DNA of 64,000 nt, taken from positions 3,626,001 to 3,690,000 of the forward strand of contig JAQISU010000119.1 in the NCBI GenBank assembly GCA_029339505.1, in the 5' to 3' direction. Below, in pieces: positions 14,106 through 27,689 of the stretch. The translations under genes were made by a program, and so were the position numbers. A model generated the notes under the pieces. The model did no database searches, was not told the DNA's origin, and saw only the letters and a program-made list of their open reading frames with translations. Numbering within the stretch: the stretch's first letter is position 1; each line of letters opens with the position of its first letter. The stretch is from Unio delphinus (taxonomy: Eukaryota; Mollusca; Bivalvia; Unionida; Unionidae).

Positions 14106-14185
14106 TAGCCTAGATTATGCAAACAGTCTCAAACTGGAAAGAGAGAGATCTGCTTGACAGTATGCTACTGGAGAAATTATAAAAG

Positions 14186-14575
14186 ATGAGAGTTTTTATC
14201 CATCTTCAATATGTGAGAGTTGGAAGTTTAAAGGAGGCCCTTGATGTTGTCATGAAATTCAGGTGCCTTTTAGAAGATGTGTTGTTTTGGACAGAGTGGT
14301 CATTTGTAAAGTGTGGAGTTGACCAGATACATAAATCACAAGATAAGATGAGAAAGGTGGTGGAAGTAGAAACAATAACATTAAAGGAGCCTGGGCAGAA
14401 GAAAGAAAGAAACAAGAAAACAAAATGAAGGAAGAGGACTTTGAGACACATAATAAGAGTTGGATTAAGGTTCAGGAAAAGTTTCGAGCCATGGCACATC
14501 CTGACTGGATTCTAGAGGATGAAAAAAATAAGAAGAAAAAGGGAATCATAGGAAAAATCAGGAGGTGGTAGAATC
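14186..14575 (+). pseudogene. Gene remnant of unknown family, left-arm copy
   Basis: An open stretch (14186-14428) begins with FIHLQYVRVGSLKEALD. After a stop or frameshift it continues in another frame with KVQEKFRAMAHPDWILEDEK up to about 14566. The reverse-complement copy at 62500-63064 preserves the same protein text, including LQYVRVGSLKEA and DVLFWTEWSFVK, over a longer length. Charged, non-repetitive protein text shared by both arms suggests a once-real coding sequence. I do not recognise the family. Both copies are now broken. Confidence 0.45.
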
Positions 14576-14828
14576 ACTGTAGAAAATATAGGGGTAAGAA
14601 TTGGATCATATGCCCTTTACAGAGCCGCTCACAGGTCTCGAAAAGATTTGATTTTCTGCCTTAACCCACAAACTAATGTGAAATGTTTGTCCCTGTAACT
14701 TGTATATTGTATGAATGTATGTAACGGAAAATTATAATTTTATTAAGCTCATAATGATGATGAAATATTCCTGACATCTTCTGTTTTATACATAGATAGT
14801 TATTGAAGACGTATAATTAGTATAAATA

Positions 14829-15153
14829 TTATCTAAAAATTATTGAATAAAATAGAAAAAATATTATGACCAAACATGATTTCGTCATAGCAGCATAGGC
14901 AAAAGCCATGGTTTCTAAATCAAATGCTCCTATTTTTATATGAGAAATATAAACATTCACAAAAAAACCTGAAATCAAAACGCACATCCCTGATCCAGAA
15001 ACCCCACAAAAGATCATGTGGGGTATGGATGAAGTTCTGAAATAGGGTCTTGTCGTAAATATTTGTACTTGTCATGGACAAATACGTGTTTTTGAGCCGT
15101 AAATTCCCTTTAGTTTTACTACTTCTGTACGTGATAAATCTGGTCTTTTCCAC
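14829..15153 (-). pseudogene. Short open frame paired with right-arm copy
   Basis: The 14920-15153 frame (77 codons, starting MEKTRFITYRS) matches the 61969-62226 frame in the other arm (starting MEQTRFLTYRS), including YLSMT.TNIYDKT and YFSYKNR-type stretches. An indel shifts the frames apart near the end. No known domain. It could be a decayed small gene or a chance frame kept by common ancestry of the arms. Confidence 0.25.
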
Positions 15154-16084
15154 CTTGCTGCAATAATGACATGTTTCTGTTCATTGTTTTCAGAATAAAT
15201 ATTTTTAGACTTATGTGTGTATTGTATTTATCTACAAACAACATGTGACGTAATTTTTTCAAATTATATTTACAGCACATTTGCAAATTTGTTTATCACG
15301 TGACTATCAAGTGATGTCACTGGTATGCAGGTTGCGAGATCTGCTTAGTCATTTAGCTACAAACGCCCAATGCAAAATCCAGCGTTGTAATTTTGACTCG
15401 ATTGTCAGTGGAAATGACATATAAAAAATGATATACTCACAGGCCAAGTAAAATGTGGCTACCATTCGCCGACACCAACTGATGTCGGCGAATATCCACC
15501 TTTTGACATGGAGTGGACACTAACCCTACAACCCAATATATTATCCAAATATAACTAATGTGGTTTCAAGGGAGAAAACTTGGACTACCTCGTCGCCCTC
15601 TTGATATAGTGTCATTAATTAAAGTGTAAATCAATGACATACTACTATGTTTTTATAAACAAGATTGTGTGACAACACGAAGTTCGTCCTTTTGTTAACG
15701 CACATTCTACTTTAGTTTTGGAGTGAATGAAAGTGACAATTTTCATTTACTTTAAATTGTATAATAACCTAACAAGCATTTAGTTTCAAACATTATACAA
15801 TTGTTTCCACGTTTGATATTGTTGCCAAGTTACCTTTGTTGAGGAGAAAACTGTCCAAATGTTGCAAACTTTGGAGTACTGGTTATATTTAGTTTTTCAT
15901 TTTCTGCTACTTCTGGAGTAACATCTTTGGGTTTAAGAGAAAGGGAGATAATACGAAATGCTACCATGATAGCAAAATACCTGAAGGAAAGCAATTTTTA
16001 TGTTTGTTGACCTAGAATAACACGAAACCTACGCATTAAAAATAAATCAGGGGATAAAAGCAACATACAGTATTGCATCAATAG

Positions 16085-16400
16085 GCAAGAAAAAATGTTT
16101 TTCTTATTTAAAAAAGGGATAAGTAACAGGTATAGATTATCACGAAACATATGCATTTAAAGTGATCCGGGGCTTGTTCCTTTTAAAAAAAGGATAAGTA
16201 ACAGATACTGATTAACACGAAACATTTAAAATGATCCGAGGGTCGTTCCTTTTAAAAAAAGGATGAGTAACAGGTATATTGATTGAATATAATCCACAGG
16301 GGATAAAAGCATTATACATTATTGCATCACTAGGCACGAAAAAGTGTTGTTCTTATTGAAAAAAGGATAATTAACAGGTATATTAATTTAACATAATCCA
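16085..16400. repeat. Degenerate tandem repeat present only in the left arm
   Basis: The phrase AAAAAGGATAAGTAACAGG recurs at about 16117, 16192, 16261 and 16365, interleaved with AACACGAAAC and ATTTAAA.TGATCCG phrases. Spacings are 75, 69 and 104 bp. The corresponding site in the right arm (about 60960-61020) has no such expansion. Confidence 0.8.
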
Positions 16401-16654
16401 CAAAAAAAATGAAGCACAAATCGAGAATCAAACATAAATTACTGCATCTTTATTGCATTTGTTGAACTTTCAAGCAGGCGGGGGTGGGCGGGGAGGGTTG
16501 CGCATGTGAGATATACTTACAATTCGTTTTCTTCGAAAAGTGTATATCTTTAATATGTTTCAAATTTAAGCATATGTATAAAGGAAAACAATGTGATATT
16601 ACTTTTGTATGAAGAGGTTCAGAGATTTTTATATACTCATTTTCAAAGAAATAA

Positions 16655-16846
16655 CTAAAAAATATGACCTTCGAGTCTTTGACCTAATATCGTTTTTAAA
16701 ACACCCATATATAACCATTTAAACGTTGTAGCTAGAAAATTTGTAATTCGTTCTCTACGGAGATTCAAAACCAAGATCTTGAGGTAAACGGCACCCAGTG
16801 GAATGAATGAACACAAAAGCACATATTTCGTTGAGACTACACACAA
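16655..16846 (-). other. Short open frame paired with right-arm copy
   Basis: The 63-codon frame shares RRERITN.LATTFKW and KTILG.RLE.HIF with the frame at 60566-60754 in the opposite arm, but the N-terminal thirds are in different frames. No domain recognised. Probably not a gene. Confidence 0.2.
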
Positions 16847-17309
16847 AACAACAAACTTGCTATTTAATCGATTTTATATGCACTATTGTGTTGCAGACAA
16901 ATCTCGCGTGACGAACTAGTAATGAATTCTTATTTTATCTGCACCGTTGTCGTCGTTGTTATTGTAAGGTTTTAATGTCATTGTTCAGCACAACATAGGC
17001 TATACATGGCAGACAATATTAATGGTGGAGAAAGAATACAGACAATTTCATGTTGTGTTGGAGTGGTGATTGTTTGATTGTACCTTCTTAAAAGTACCCC
17101 TCTTAATCAGTTCTCGTCTCCTAGAGAATGTTTGCCCATATTGAGTAATATTAAAAGGAAGCGCGGAACGTACAGGTGGAATAAATAGAGTCTGTGTGAT
17201 TAGGAGTTTTAACGTAGCTTCAAATTTTGTTTAAGTCATATCGCTACGATGTCGGCAATGAGGCAGTTTATAGTGATGTCTAGAACAGAGAAATAGAGCT
17301 CTGAGTATG

Positions 17310-17410
<101 letters not shown>

Positions 17411-17502
17411 ACATAATTCATCGAGTCCTTCTACATGGAATAAAAATCAGTTTAAATAAACAACGGTGAAAATGCCGTTACACGAACCACAAGGGTATTT
17501 AC

Positions 17503-17757
17503 TTGATTCAGGGGTGTCAAAACCCTGGCGCAAATCCCGCTGGAGGTGATAGGTTTTCCCCAAATTTACAAAGACTTCCTTACAACTTGAGTTGTAAATT
17601 GGAAATTCAGACGTGTCTGTTTGTATATACTAAATTTTACTATAATGAATTTAAACCACGTATAAAGCAACTTGCACAACTGTCCATTAGCCGCACCTTT
17701 GCACGGTTTTTCTTCATCATCAGCAGCTTTCCGTATCGCAAGCCGGTTGTGCCATAG
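17503..17757 (+). pseudogene. Open frame of unknown family, left-arm copy
   Basis: The frame begins MIQGCQNPGANPAG and is the counterpart of the minus-strand frame at 56984-57340, with shared FSPNLQRLPYN.SCKLEIQTC and RIKQLAQ.SI.RTFA text. The two copies lose a common frame after about 60 codons. No domain recognised. It may be a fragment of an older gene or repeat carried on the ancestral segment. Confidence 0.3.
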
Positions 17758-19275
17758 AAAATACAATAGTATCCCTTTCTAACTGGGAGATTTTTAACTG
17801 CGCCCCTAGGCCAGTCAAAGTACAATTTTACCGGCGTATTACGCTTATATAATTACACCTATTTTCTAATATGGACACATACACGGTATCTACATCGTCC
17901 CAACTTATTGATTCCATTGTGTAATTTACTATTTCCTTCTGTAAATACTGCCAGCTCAACCATAACACTATTAAACACTACTAGCGTTTAATGTGGAATG
18001 TGTTGGTAAAGGGAGAGTATTCGGCTTGGACCTAAATTCACTAATAGACCCCTAGCATTGTTCAAACTCACTAACACTCGGGTCCGTTACGTTTGCTCCT
18101 AGCAATTGGATACTACTTTCGGGCTAGGGATATTTACATATCGCCTAATCACAATAATCACACAAAAAAATCTAAGAATTTCTCAAGAACGGAGCGCAAT
18201 CAAATGCGCATACTTCAAATTTAGTACAATACATTTCATCAGGAAGATACCATCCTCTTGAACTCTTCAAACACGAATCTTTTTTCACACGAATTGATTT
18301 ATATAAATAGATAGTCTGTTTGAAATCATATAAGTAGTTCATCAGATAAACGAATGAACAATCGATGTCATTGCCTTGTATACCTTATGACGTGTTATTT
18401 TGGGTTTACTCCAACTTCACTGCTTATGTTCTTCTCTGTCTTTTTTATTTGTCTCCTATTTTCCATCTCCACAAAGTCTCTGCTATATCTCGCTTCCTTT
18501 TATCCTTCCCAACTTGTGTGAGTAAGTGGACGTTTGAGTAGATAGGTACGTATATGTACTGTAGGCATTCAGCAGATCTACGATAGATGCTCCTAAGATA
18601 CCCAATGACATATTACCCTTGTAAAATCAACACAACATCGACATAAGTCTTCCATCTGATATCCTACTGGGAATAGATCATTACTCCCCTCTCATTATGT
18701 CATGTATCGTCCTATCTGAATTCAACAGATACCACAGACTAAATATGGCAGACCATGAAAACATTGTGTCTTAAGATTAACGTCCTTCCTCGTCGCTAAT
18801 TTAACAATGAATCACATTAATACTACAGGAGACATAAAAGTTCAATTCACTTTTTAATTACACAAATGAATGAATGACATAAGTTACAAGACGTAAACAC
18901 ATTAATATCAGCAAATAGACATATTCAAGTCTTTCGCATATATGGACTCTCACTTCATTAAATTTTGTTTTCAGTCAATAAGCATTTAGGTCTTTATCAG
19001 ACAGGAGAACATCTACGATCGGTGACTTCAAAAGAAGTCTCGTAACACATCAATTAAAGTAATGTATGGAATCTTAATTATTACCTAATTTCAATACAAC
19101 CTAAGACAAATTTAAACATTTCATCAAACTAAGATCTTTGTTAAAATAAATGAACTCATCACAGTTATACTCATATTCAAGAAAACATGATCTAGGAATG
19201 AAAACAACTTTATTTATGCAAATATAAGCAGATAAATACAAGAAAATAATTATTCTCTTCTCAACGAATTCATGT

Positions 19276-19509
19276 GTGATTGGTGCAAATACCTTGTTCT
19301 TTAAGCTTGTACCTCTTCCACCGCCCAAATTTGTACTGTGGACCTCTCTGTTCGGACAAAATGATCTACGAGGGTTAATTTCTCCCAAATTCCTGAATGA
19401 GAATGTTACTTTCACTCTTGCAGTACAAACGTGGAGAAGAAAGGTTTACCCACCAGTCGCACTAAAAATGAGGGATTTTCGCCTGAAAATACGCCATTAT
19501 TTAGCGTAA
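19276..19509 (+). pseudogene. Open frame of unknown family, left-arm copy
   Basis: 77 codons with LVPLPPP, FGQNDLRG.IS.KFL and AVQTWRR.VYPPVALKM shared with the right-arm frame at 55267-55569, which is longer at its C-terminus. Conservation of the same frame in both arms is suggestive, but no family or domain is recognised. Confidence 0.3.
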
Positions 19510-20758
19510 TCAAACAGGATTAAATATATCTGCCTCCTTTTATAACTAGGTGCAAAAATGTGTGGTCCGCTTGATCTCAAGATTGTTCAGTAAAGGGTTC
19601 TGTATAATATATATATGTGACATGTTCGATATACAATCGAACTTGACATTCCTGCTGGTCCTGTCTGAAACCGATAACTAAACAAAAACGTATTTAAGAA
19701 TCACTTTCTCTTCCGACACAGACACAATAAATCATTTCAGGATATTGATTTAACAAGCACCATGTCCCCATAAATATAAAAAAAAAATTGTTTCCTGACC
19801 CAATCAAATGTGTTATTTATAGATCGACGTATATTTGCACACTCACAAATATGATGCAATTTTCAGCATGTATAACGCAATATCAGCTCCAGATTGCATT
19901 ATTCATTGTTTTGCCGAAAGGCAAGTACTGTTAAAACCCAGACACATTTTTCTTTATAGATCCAGTCAGATAAGTATTTAGACATTGATGGTTGAAATTG
20001 AGTACCCTTTATTTTGTAGTTCAATTATCGTCTGCCATTTCCAACTCAAGGTTGTGTATACTGACTCAGTATCATATCTTGAAAACAAGAGCCAATCAAC
20101 AATTGCAAGCATCAGTTTTGTTCTCAGTGATCTAGGAAGTGTTTTGGCTGTATACTAATATTTTGGTATAACATGTATCAAAGAAGTTTGTCTGGTATTG
20201 CGTTTATATACATAAACTTTCAACTATAACATACATATATTTAATATATTTAGTATTGTACATCAGCTCTATTTCCATGACAATCCAACACAGAATCGCA
20301 AAGCTACATTTTAAAAGTATAAATTGTTTTCACTTAAATATTAATCCTTACAATGAGCAGAACAATATTGGCAACGAAATATGAACTGACGAGTTCATTA
20401 CCTTTATTTCTCATTGGTCAATGTTGATCACATATGCAACTATTTGTGAGTAATAATTAATACATATATGCTATATCTTTCACTTTTGTTTGTGACAAAC
20501 CCTGCTCACGCTATACTATATCAGATGACATATTCCTTTAAAATATTTGTAATTTCCTGCTTTAATCAGTTACTGATTAAATGCAGCGAGTATTCCATAA
20601 AGCATGGATTTAAATATGAGTCAAAGAAAACTACCGTATGATATTCAACTAAAGATAATAGGATTACAAAATAGTCAATGTTGTTTGGGATTTGTAAATA
20701 GAGTCACATAGGAAAAAGCATAGTAACAGATTCGATAGTTATTATATAAGGCTAAAGA

Positions 20759-20941
20759 TTAACTTATAAGGACATGATTTAAATTTATTTTCAATATATT
20801 GGACTTAAACCGTTCGTTTTCACGATTTTGAATTAATCGGTTACAATGCGCCGAACATTGTGTGACTGTGTATCTTGTTTTAACCGAAGCGCTCAGAATA
20901 TATGTGTACTGGACAGAAGCTATCGATTTGGTTCTGAGCAC
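20759..20941 (-). other. 60-codon open frame conserved in both arms, left copy
   Basis: Start, stop and length (60 codons) are the same in the copy at 53871-54053. By eye, 15 of 60 residues differ, which is high for a conserved protein, so purifying selection is not evident. The protein has no recognised motif (it begins MLRTKSIASVQYTYILS). Confidence 0.25.
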
Positions 20942-21563
20942 ATACAGGGTGTATTTAGTTATACAACAACTGACGTTGAGTTCCGCCTATGTGGACTAAT
21001 ACCAATGTAAAGTTGCGAAACTAGAAAACAAGCATTTCATATCAGCGATTTTGCTTGCTGTCTGCAGTTTATTTTGCAACCTAGACATTTGCACTCAATC
21101 CGTTTAGCTATCGGATTCAATGTTCGCAGGTAAAACAAACTGGCTTAACTGGATAACAAGTATCAAATAGACGTTTATATTATTAATAATTGAATATTAT
21201 ATGTAAAAATTTTATTTCAATACATCATCTTTTTTTTAAAGTTTGCAGTGTTATGATTCATTACTCACATTAACCAAAATGGTTGTCATGAAAATATCAC
21301 GAGGTGATTTGATAACGATTTCAAGCAGATAACATCTTATGGATTTCGATTGCATATTCGTTGACTATTCTTATATTTCTATATTTTCGTTTAGTGACAT
21401 CATCTGTGATAAGTAGTGTTTTACTATTTACATCATTTATAACTACTGGACAAACTGGATAGTCCAATAAATTTACAGCACTAAAGCTTGATTTCTTTGT
21501 TTAAAAAAATCTGAATGGAATGTATTATTTAATATCCTTGTCACTTGCCTATAAGAACATGAA

Positions 21564-22003
21564 TTAATTTATGTAGTCATCGCGGTCGTCATCGTTGCAG
21601 CCGGGATCAGACGGTGGACTGCACGATGCCCATGCTTTTGTATTCAAATCTGTATAACACCACAAAAGTAGGGTATGTCCTCAGGATAAAGGTGTTTGCC
21701 GCACGGATGTTCTGGATCGCATTTTTGTCCATTATCCGTATGGTAACTAATTTAATTGCAATAAGCCCAAGTCGGTCCTGAATCGCACCACTTGTATGTT
21801 GCTCCATGAAAGTCGCACGAGTTACTGCAGCAGTATTCCCAATGGTCATCGTCATCTACAAAACACCACCAATACTAATAACCGTGGCTTCCACACTCCG
21901 AGTCACGCCGACATTTCGTGTTGCGAGCAGTAAAATTTCCTGCATAAAGGCCATCGCAGTGAAGAAGCAGTGCAATGCCGAAAAGGCATAATATGTAGTC
22001 CAT
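21564..22003 (-). pseudogene. Dead copy of the secreted cysteine-rich protein gene
   Basis: This is the left-arm counterpart of the intact gene at 44437-44877. The ATG (22001-22003), the signal peptide region and most cysteine and WCY/EYCC positions are recognisable. The reading frame is broken by an in-frame TAG in the first Cys-rich repeat and a TAA after the second. A further indel near the end moves the third repeat out of frame. The 5' flank shared with the right copy suggests that it was duplicated with its upstream region. Confidence 0.85.
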
Positions 22004-22285
22004 GATGCAACAAATATCTCAAATAAAATAATAAATGAATCGATCGTTATTTAATAAACTAATTTTAGTTTGGCATCTAAAGTTTGTTTTGATCTGTCTC
22101 ATATAAACGCCATTTTTATACTTGCCCATTTAAAAGTCCTCCACCCTTCGCTAGTCTAAGTGTGCCATAGGTAATTACACTTTCTTCTTCCCGAATGGAT
22201 TTTTCCGAACTTAAACATTTACTTGTCCTTATAAAAAGTAACTTATCCTGGCAATGGGACATATTGATGACCTTCTTGAAAACAC

Positions 22286-22392
22286 TATGTATGTATGTAT
22301 GTATGTATGTATGTATGTATGTATGTATGTATGTATGTATGTATGTATGTATGTATGTATGTATGTATGTATGTATGTATGTATGTATGTAT
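22286..22392. repeat. (ATGT)n microsatellite
   Basis: About 105 bp of uninterrupted ATGT tetranucleotide units. The Cys/Tyr/Met-Val open frame across it is an artefact of the repeat. Confidence 0.97.
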
Positions 22393-23227
22393 CTATTTTA
22401 AAATGTTAAGGCTCGAATAAACAGTAACATAGAAAGAGTGAAAATGACAAGCTTGTTAAAACTTAATAAAAATTTATTGAACACACATATTTTTCAGAAA
22501 CGGAAAACTAAGCTTACGGTTTTATGAATCAAATCCAAAGTTAATCCAGAAAGAATTCAAAATATAACCCACTAGTGGAATTGCAAAAGTCCTGATAATA
22601 AAATGTTCTAATAGTTCCCCGTTCGAATCTTAGTTAAGCAATCCAAGATGGAAGACGATGTCACGTGATGAAGTCAGTTCTAGTTTTATGAAATTTCAAT
22701 CAGCACAGATATATTCCAGGTAAATAACACAATAAATTCCTCTTGATCCAAATGAATTGAGATAATTTCCATTGCAAGGTAATAACTCAAACAATACAAC
22801 TTAATATTTAACAGCCCTATCTTCTACTGAACTGCTTTCTCTCAGAACGTAATTTATATACCTAATTTTTATGTAAACAGGAAAGGGTCAGATGTCAATC
22901 TAGAAGCTTTAGAACAAACCCACGTTTACAATATTACGTATAAACTTTAAGAGAATCAGCTGAAAATCAGTTATGTTTACCCTCAAACCTAACAATGGAA
23001 AGATGTCCTTGAAATAGACCAATCATTTTAAAAGCTTGTTTATAGACTCTGAAACAAGGTCAGAAATAAGGTCAACATCTAATGTTTACAAGTTGAGTAT
23101 AGGTCATCCCAATTGTCTAGAAAATAACTCCCAATTTGTGAATTTTAAATCCAAAATGTCACATTTGAACTTGACAAACAAACAATTAAAACAAAAATGA
23201 ATGACTTAAATCAAATATACGTAACAG
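22393..23227. other. No gene recognised
   Basis: AT-rich single-copy sequence between two (ATGT)n arrays, with no right-arm counterpart. Nothing recognisable on either strand. Confidence 0.5.
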
Positions 23228-23351
23228 TATGTATGTATGTATGTATGTATGTATGTATGTATGTATGTATGTATGTATGTATGTATGTATGTATGTATGT
23301 ATGTATGTATGTATGTATGTAGGTATGTATGTATGTATGTATGTATGTATG

Positions 23352-23382
<31 letters not shown>

Positions 23383-23511
23383 GTATGTATGTATGTATGT
23401 TTATATGTTTGTATGTATGTGTGTATGTATGTATGTATGTATGTATGTATGTATGTATGTATGTATGTATGTATGTATGTATGTATGTATGTATGTATGT
23501 ATGTATGTATG

Positions 23512-23542
<31 letters not shown>

Positions 23543-23559
23543 GTATGTATGTATGTATC
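23228..23559. repeat. Long (ATGT)n microsatellite, about 83 units
   Basis: About 330 bp of ATGT units with scattered single-base variants (AGGT, AAGT, and a TTATATGTTTGTATG break near 23401). Open frames exist on both strands only because the repeat lacks stop codons. Confidence 0.97.
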
Positions 23560-23742
23560 ACTGACTGACTGACTTGGTTTCCTCTTCATCAGAGATTACA
23601 ACAAATTAATCAAATTCAGGCTAATACAAAGTCATGAAATACAGCATAAAAGAGTACAAAAAATGTTAAACGTATACCAGTGTATTTATCAATGTAGTTC
23701 TTTCTATATGACACATGTGCTTATGCATAAATACACATATAT

Positions 23743-23784
23743 ACACATACATACACACACACTCACACACACACACACACACAC

Positions 23785-23852
<68 letters not shown>
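23743..23852. repeat. (CA)n/(AT)n compound microsatellite
   Basis: A CACACA run near 23753-23784 is followed by ATATAC and a pure AT run to about 23852. Confidence 0.95.
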
Positions 23853-23860
<8 letters not shown>

Positions 23861-24039
23861 GGAACAACATGATACCATTCTCACATGAAAAAAGATAGCA
23901 AAAGGTGACATTCTTATATTATATGAGCTAGAGAGCATTATATCTTCGTGATCTGTCATACAACACAATTGCGAAATTTGACAACAACAGGATGGTCGTT
24001 TGTTTATGTTTGTTTTTGAAATTAATTAATTTATTTATC

Positions 24040-27000
24040 TTAGCTCTAGTTGTTGTTATGTTATGACATGTTGGAGGAGAGTAGGGCATGCATTTTATTT
24101 TAAAATGAGGTTATGCTTTTTGCCGTCACCAACATGAGTTTATCCTGTACATCATCGTCGATAGACGACAAGCAATCTACTCTGCTTCCAAGAAGTGTCC
24201 CCAATAGTATATCGTCTTCTTGATTGAATAAATTAACCCTGTCTCTCACCTCTAAAGAGTCAATCACCCTCTCAAAGAAGACGTTTTGTTCTTCAAGTAG
24301 CATTTCACAACATAAGATATGATGTTTCGTTCTGTCGTTAGTCTCATTTCCACAGAGTTTGCAAATCATAACTTTTCCGACATGCATGACATATAGTTGC
24401 ACTATTTCAGAAAGAGGACATGACATAGATGGAAATTTACGCCCAATAAACCATATACTGCTTGGTTATAAGTCCAAATGAATGTTTCTTAAGTGAATTA
24501 AATCGCTCTTTAGTTCAATATATGTATTCCAGGCAGATTCTTCGAGGTTTCGAATATTATCAATAATATAACGATTCCAAACAAGTTTACATTCGGTTTG
24601 TACTCTTGCTGCATAGTATAAGAGAAAATTTCACATTCCATATTTCTTGAATATTTTGTCAGTATATGCTATAAACCCAGTCCGTGTTAGTTGGTTGATC
24701 AAGTACTGACATAATCGCAAAATGACAATCTTTTTCAAGATAAGAGTCCAATCGCCCCTACACAGCCGGTTGAAAAAACAAAATGTCATCTTATCTATGT
24801 ATGCTTCGATTTACCAGAGTCTTAAGGTACTACGCGTTGCCTCTGTGGGCGAATATTTATCGAAAGCTTGCATACGTTGCGCTGTTCATCTCTGACATAG
24901 CTCAAGTTCTTATATACTGGTGTTTGTCATATTCGACCATAATTCACATCCATATAGGAGTGAGGTTAGAATGATTCTTTTCCAGATTTTAATACTTGTT
25001 CGAGGGTTCAAACCCCCGTCTCTGATACCAATACAATAAAAAGAGATTAATAAGTGTTTACTTTTGTCGCATGCTTCTTTTATTGTGTCGTTTGGTTTAA
25101 AGTTTTACTTTAGAGGTATGCCTGCATATTTCGTACTTTTGACTACTGGAATTCGCGATTTGCTCAATAGAAAAGGAGGGGTATCAGTTCTTCTTTTGTT
25201 TGTAAAGAGGATGCTGCAACTTTTATTTGCGTTATATTTCAATCTCCACCTTTTCGCATAATTAGAGATTGTATCGAGTGATGCTGCATTGAATGATGAG
25301 AATTAGCTATTACAGTTGTGCATTCCGCTAATAAGACACACGGTAGGTGGATATCGACAAGTTTTAGGCCTCGCAAAGTGTGATATAAATCAGTGATCAA
25401 GTCGTCTATCATAACGAGAAAGAACCAAGCAGATAAGATACGACCCTGTCCTACATCCTGCTTAATATTAAAATATTTGGACAATTTGCCCGCAAATAAA
25501 ACAGAACTGGTTACTCCGTTAAACGAGTCTTTCATGATGAGCCACGTCTTACCTTTTATGCCAAGTTTGTACAGCTTGTAAAATAACCCATTGTGCCATA
25601 CTGTATTGAATGCTTTAAAATTATCAAGAAATGTTGCGTAGACAGGAGTATCTTTATCCATATAATAGCATATAGATTCTTTGATATAAACGCTGCAGTG
25701 ATACTACCACAATTATGTCTAAAACCTTGTTGCAATGGATTTGGAAAATTAATGTGCTTAGAAAGTATAAGTAGTATATTATATATAATTTGCTCTAGGA
25801 TTTTCTGAAGCACTGCAACTATAGTTATATCACTGTAATTATTCATATCTAATTTGCCTTTTCCCATTCCTCTATATATTGGTATTACTAAACCTTGTTT
25901 AAAATAGCATTGGTACTCCTCGGCCTCGTACACTTTTCTGAGCACTGTTTCAAGTAACTGTACACTGATTTGAGTGTCCGCAAAACAGTAAATGCTCGAC
26001 AACAATACCGTCGTGACCACATGCCTTATCTTTTATTGAGAGAACTGATTGCACTACTGATTTGTTCTCTGGTGGGAATTTTGTCAACAACTTCATCAAA
26101 GTGGCATGGACTTCTATACTCTGTTTTCTAACGTCTGCTAAGACCATCTGGTAATGATTCTCATCGTACAGATAGGTATTGTCAGGTAGTGACAAATTGG
26201 AAAAATGATTTGCCCATAAGTCTCTTATACAGTTGTGGTCGCGTACAATTTTTCCGTTAGATTCAATTTCGTATATGTAATCACGTTTATGTCTTTTATT
26301 CCGTATAACTGATAGAAAGTGCAAATATTGAGCTCTGCAGCTTTTTCAAGCTCACTGAACTGTTCTATATCACTCATTCGTTTTGCTCTCAGTAATTCTT
26401 TTCCAGACAGTTTCTTCGCTTTCATATAGTTAGCGTTTGACTGAAATTCCCATCCTCTTGGCCTACCATTAGAGATCCATACCCTACGTTTCAGCTTCAT
26501 TTCTATATGAAACTTTTTTACGTTTTGTAGTTTCCAATAAGGGTTAGCGTACGGGCAGAACCATTTTATTGGCAGAAACCAAGAAGCTGCGTCATGTTAA
26601 ATCTTTACCGTGTCTTTAATAATAACTTCAATATCGACATTAGTCTCTATTTTGGTCTTATTCAGTTGCGTTAAAAAATTCATTGCGTGTTGCTTCCTTA
26701 TACCTATTTATTTGTTATGCCGATACTTTCTTCCAATTTATGGAGGGAATTATATGCTTGTCAGCCATGATTATATTATATGCAAAAAAAAATGACAAAC
26801 TATATTTTTACAGGACGATGATCTGAAATGTTCAAAGGATGGTCATTAACTATTTCGGCCTTAACCACTAAATAGAATTTGCTTTTTGCAATATTTTATG
26901 GTCTATCAACGATTTGGATTTACCATCGATTGAGAAAAATGTAAAGTCAGGCCCTTCACAAATAGATTGATTATTAACGGATATTAAATGCCTATCAGAC

Positions 27001-27560
27001 AGAAACTTTTCTAGAATAGTGCCTCTAGCGCTTGTTGTTAGACAGTTCGTTTTGGAGCTAAGCAGTGAACTTAACTGGCCATTGAAGTCTCCCGCTAGTA
27101 TGGGAATGCCATCTTTACAGAACATATCAAACTGGTCCTTTAATTCCTCCATTGTTTCATAGTAACTTGCAATAGGAATATTAGTTGATGGCAAAAGTGT
27201 TCCGAATACAAAATATTTTAATTTATCATTACATATTACCTCTATTCCTAAGACTAAATCGCTTCCGACGCTCAACAAAGGATTAATGAAGAGTGACTTC
27301 CTATATAGGATTGCTATTCCCCAAAACCCTGTATGACTTATCCTTTCTTCATAATTCACTTTTAGCCTATTGTCAGAGCGTGAGAAAGATTTAAACTTTG
27401 GATGCAAATTGTCTAGGAAGTTGAGTTGCTCCGGAAAGCCAGTGCTCAGTAAGTACTGCCATATCTACCTCATTTAGCAAAGAGTACAAGTATGGTGCAC
27501 CATACATGGCTCCTTTTACGTATCATGTCATCAGACAAAATGTATGACTAAACATTTGTT
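24040..27560 (-). pseudogene. LINE (non-LTR retrotransposon) ORF2: endonuclease and reverse transcriptase, decayed
   Basis: Read on the minus strand from about 27560. The apurinic-type endonuclease part (26868-27407) shows GIAILYRKSL, the GDFNG motif and the C-terminal SLIDH signature. The reverse transcriptase part (25239-26324) contains the FLDNFKAFNTVWH block (motif A region), but the catalytic YADD box reads LAECTT, so both key aspartates are not intact. A C-terminal Cys/His knuckle (CxxC...H...C) lies at 24100-24426. Several stops and frameshifts separate these pieces. The endonuclease type, knuckle and separate ORF1 fit a CR1/Jockey-like clade, but the exact clade is not resolved. The 25150-26905 portion is mirrored in the right arm at 42481-44214. 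Confidence 0.85.
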
Positions 27561-27689
27561 GACTTAAAAAATAGATTTTGAACACAAGTGTTACAATGAC
27601 TATAACGTAGTTGACCATAATTTATGCATATGTATGCTACTTACTGCCCCTTTATATAGTTTCACCTGTACCTCTTGGCGTCCTTATCA

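Noticed and set aside
23211..23589. Long open frames on both strands across the (ATGT)n array
   Set aside because: The repeat simply contains no stop codon in several frames; the predicted products are pure four-codon-cycle repeats.
24990..25020. tRNA-like B box (GGTTCAAACCC)
   Set aside because: No matching A box, no cloverleaf arms nearby; the position lies inside the decayed LINE ORF2.
24783..25808. Plus-strand open frames over the left LINE
   Set aside because: They are antisense shadows of the minus-strand reverse transcriptase and have no motif.
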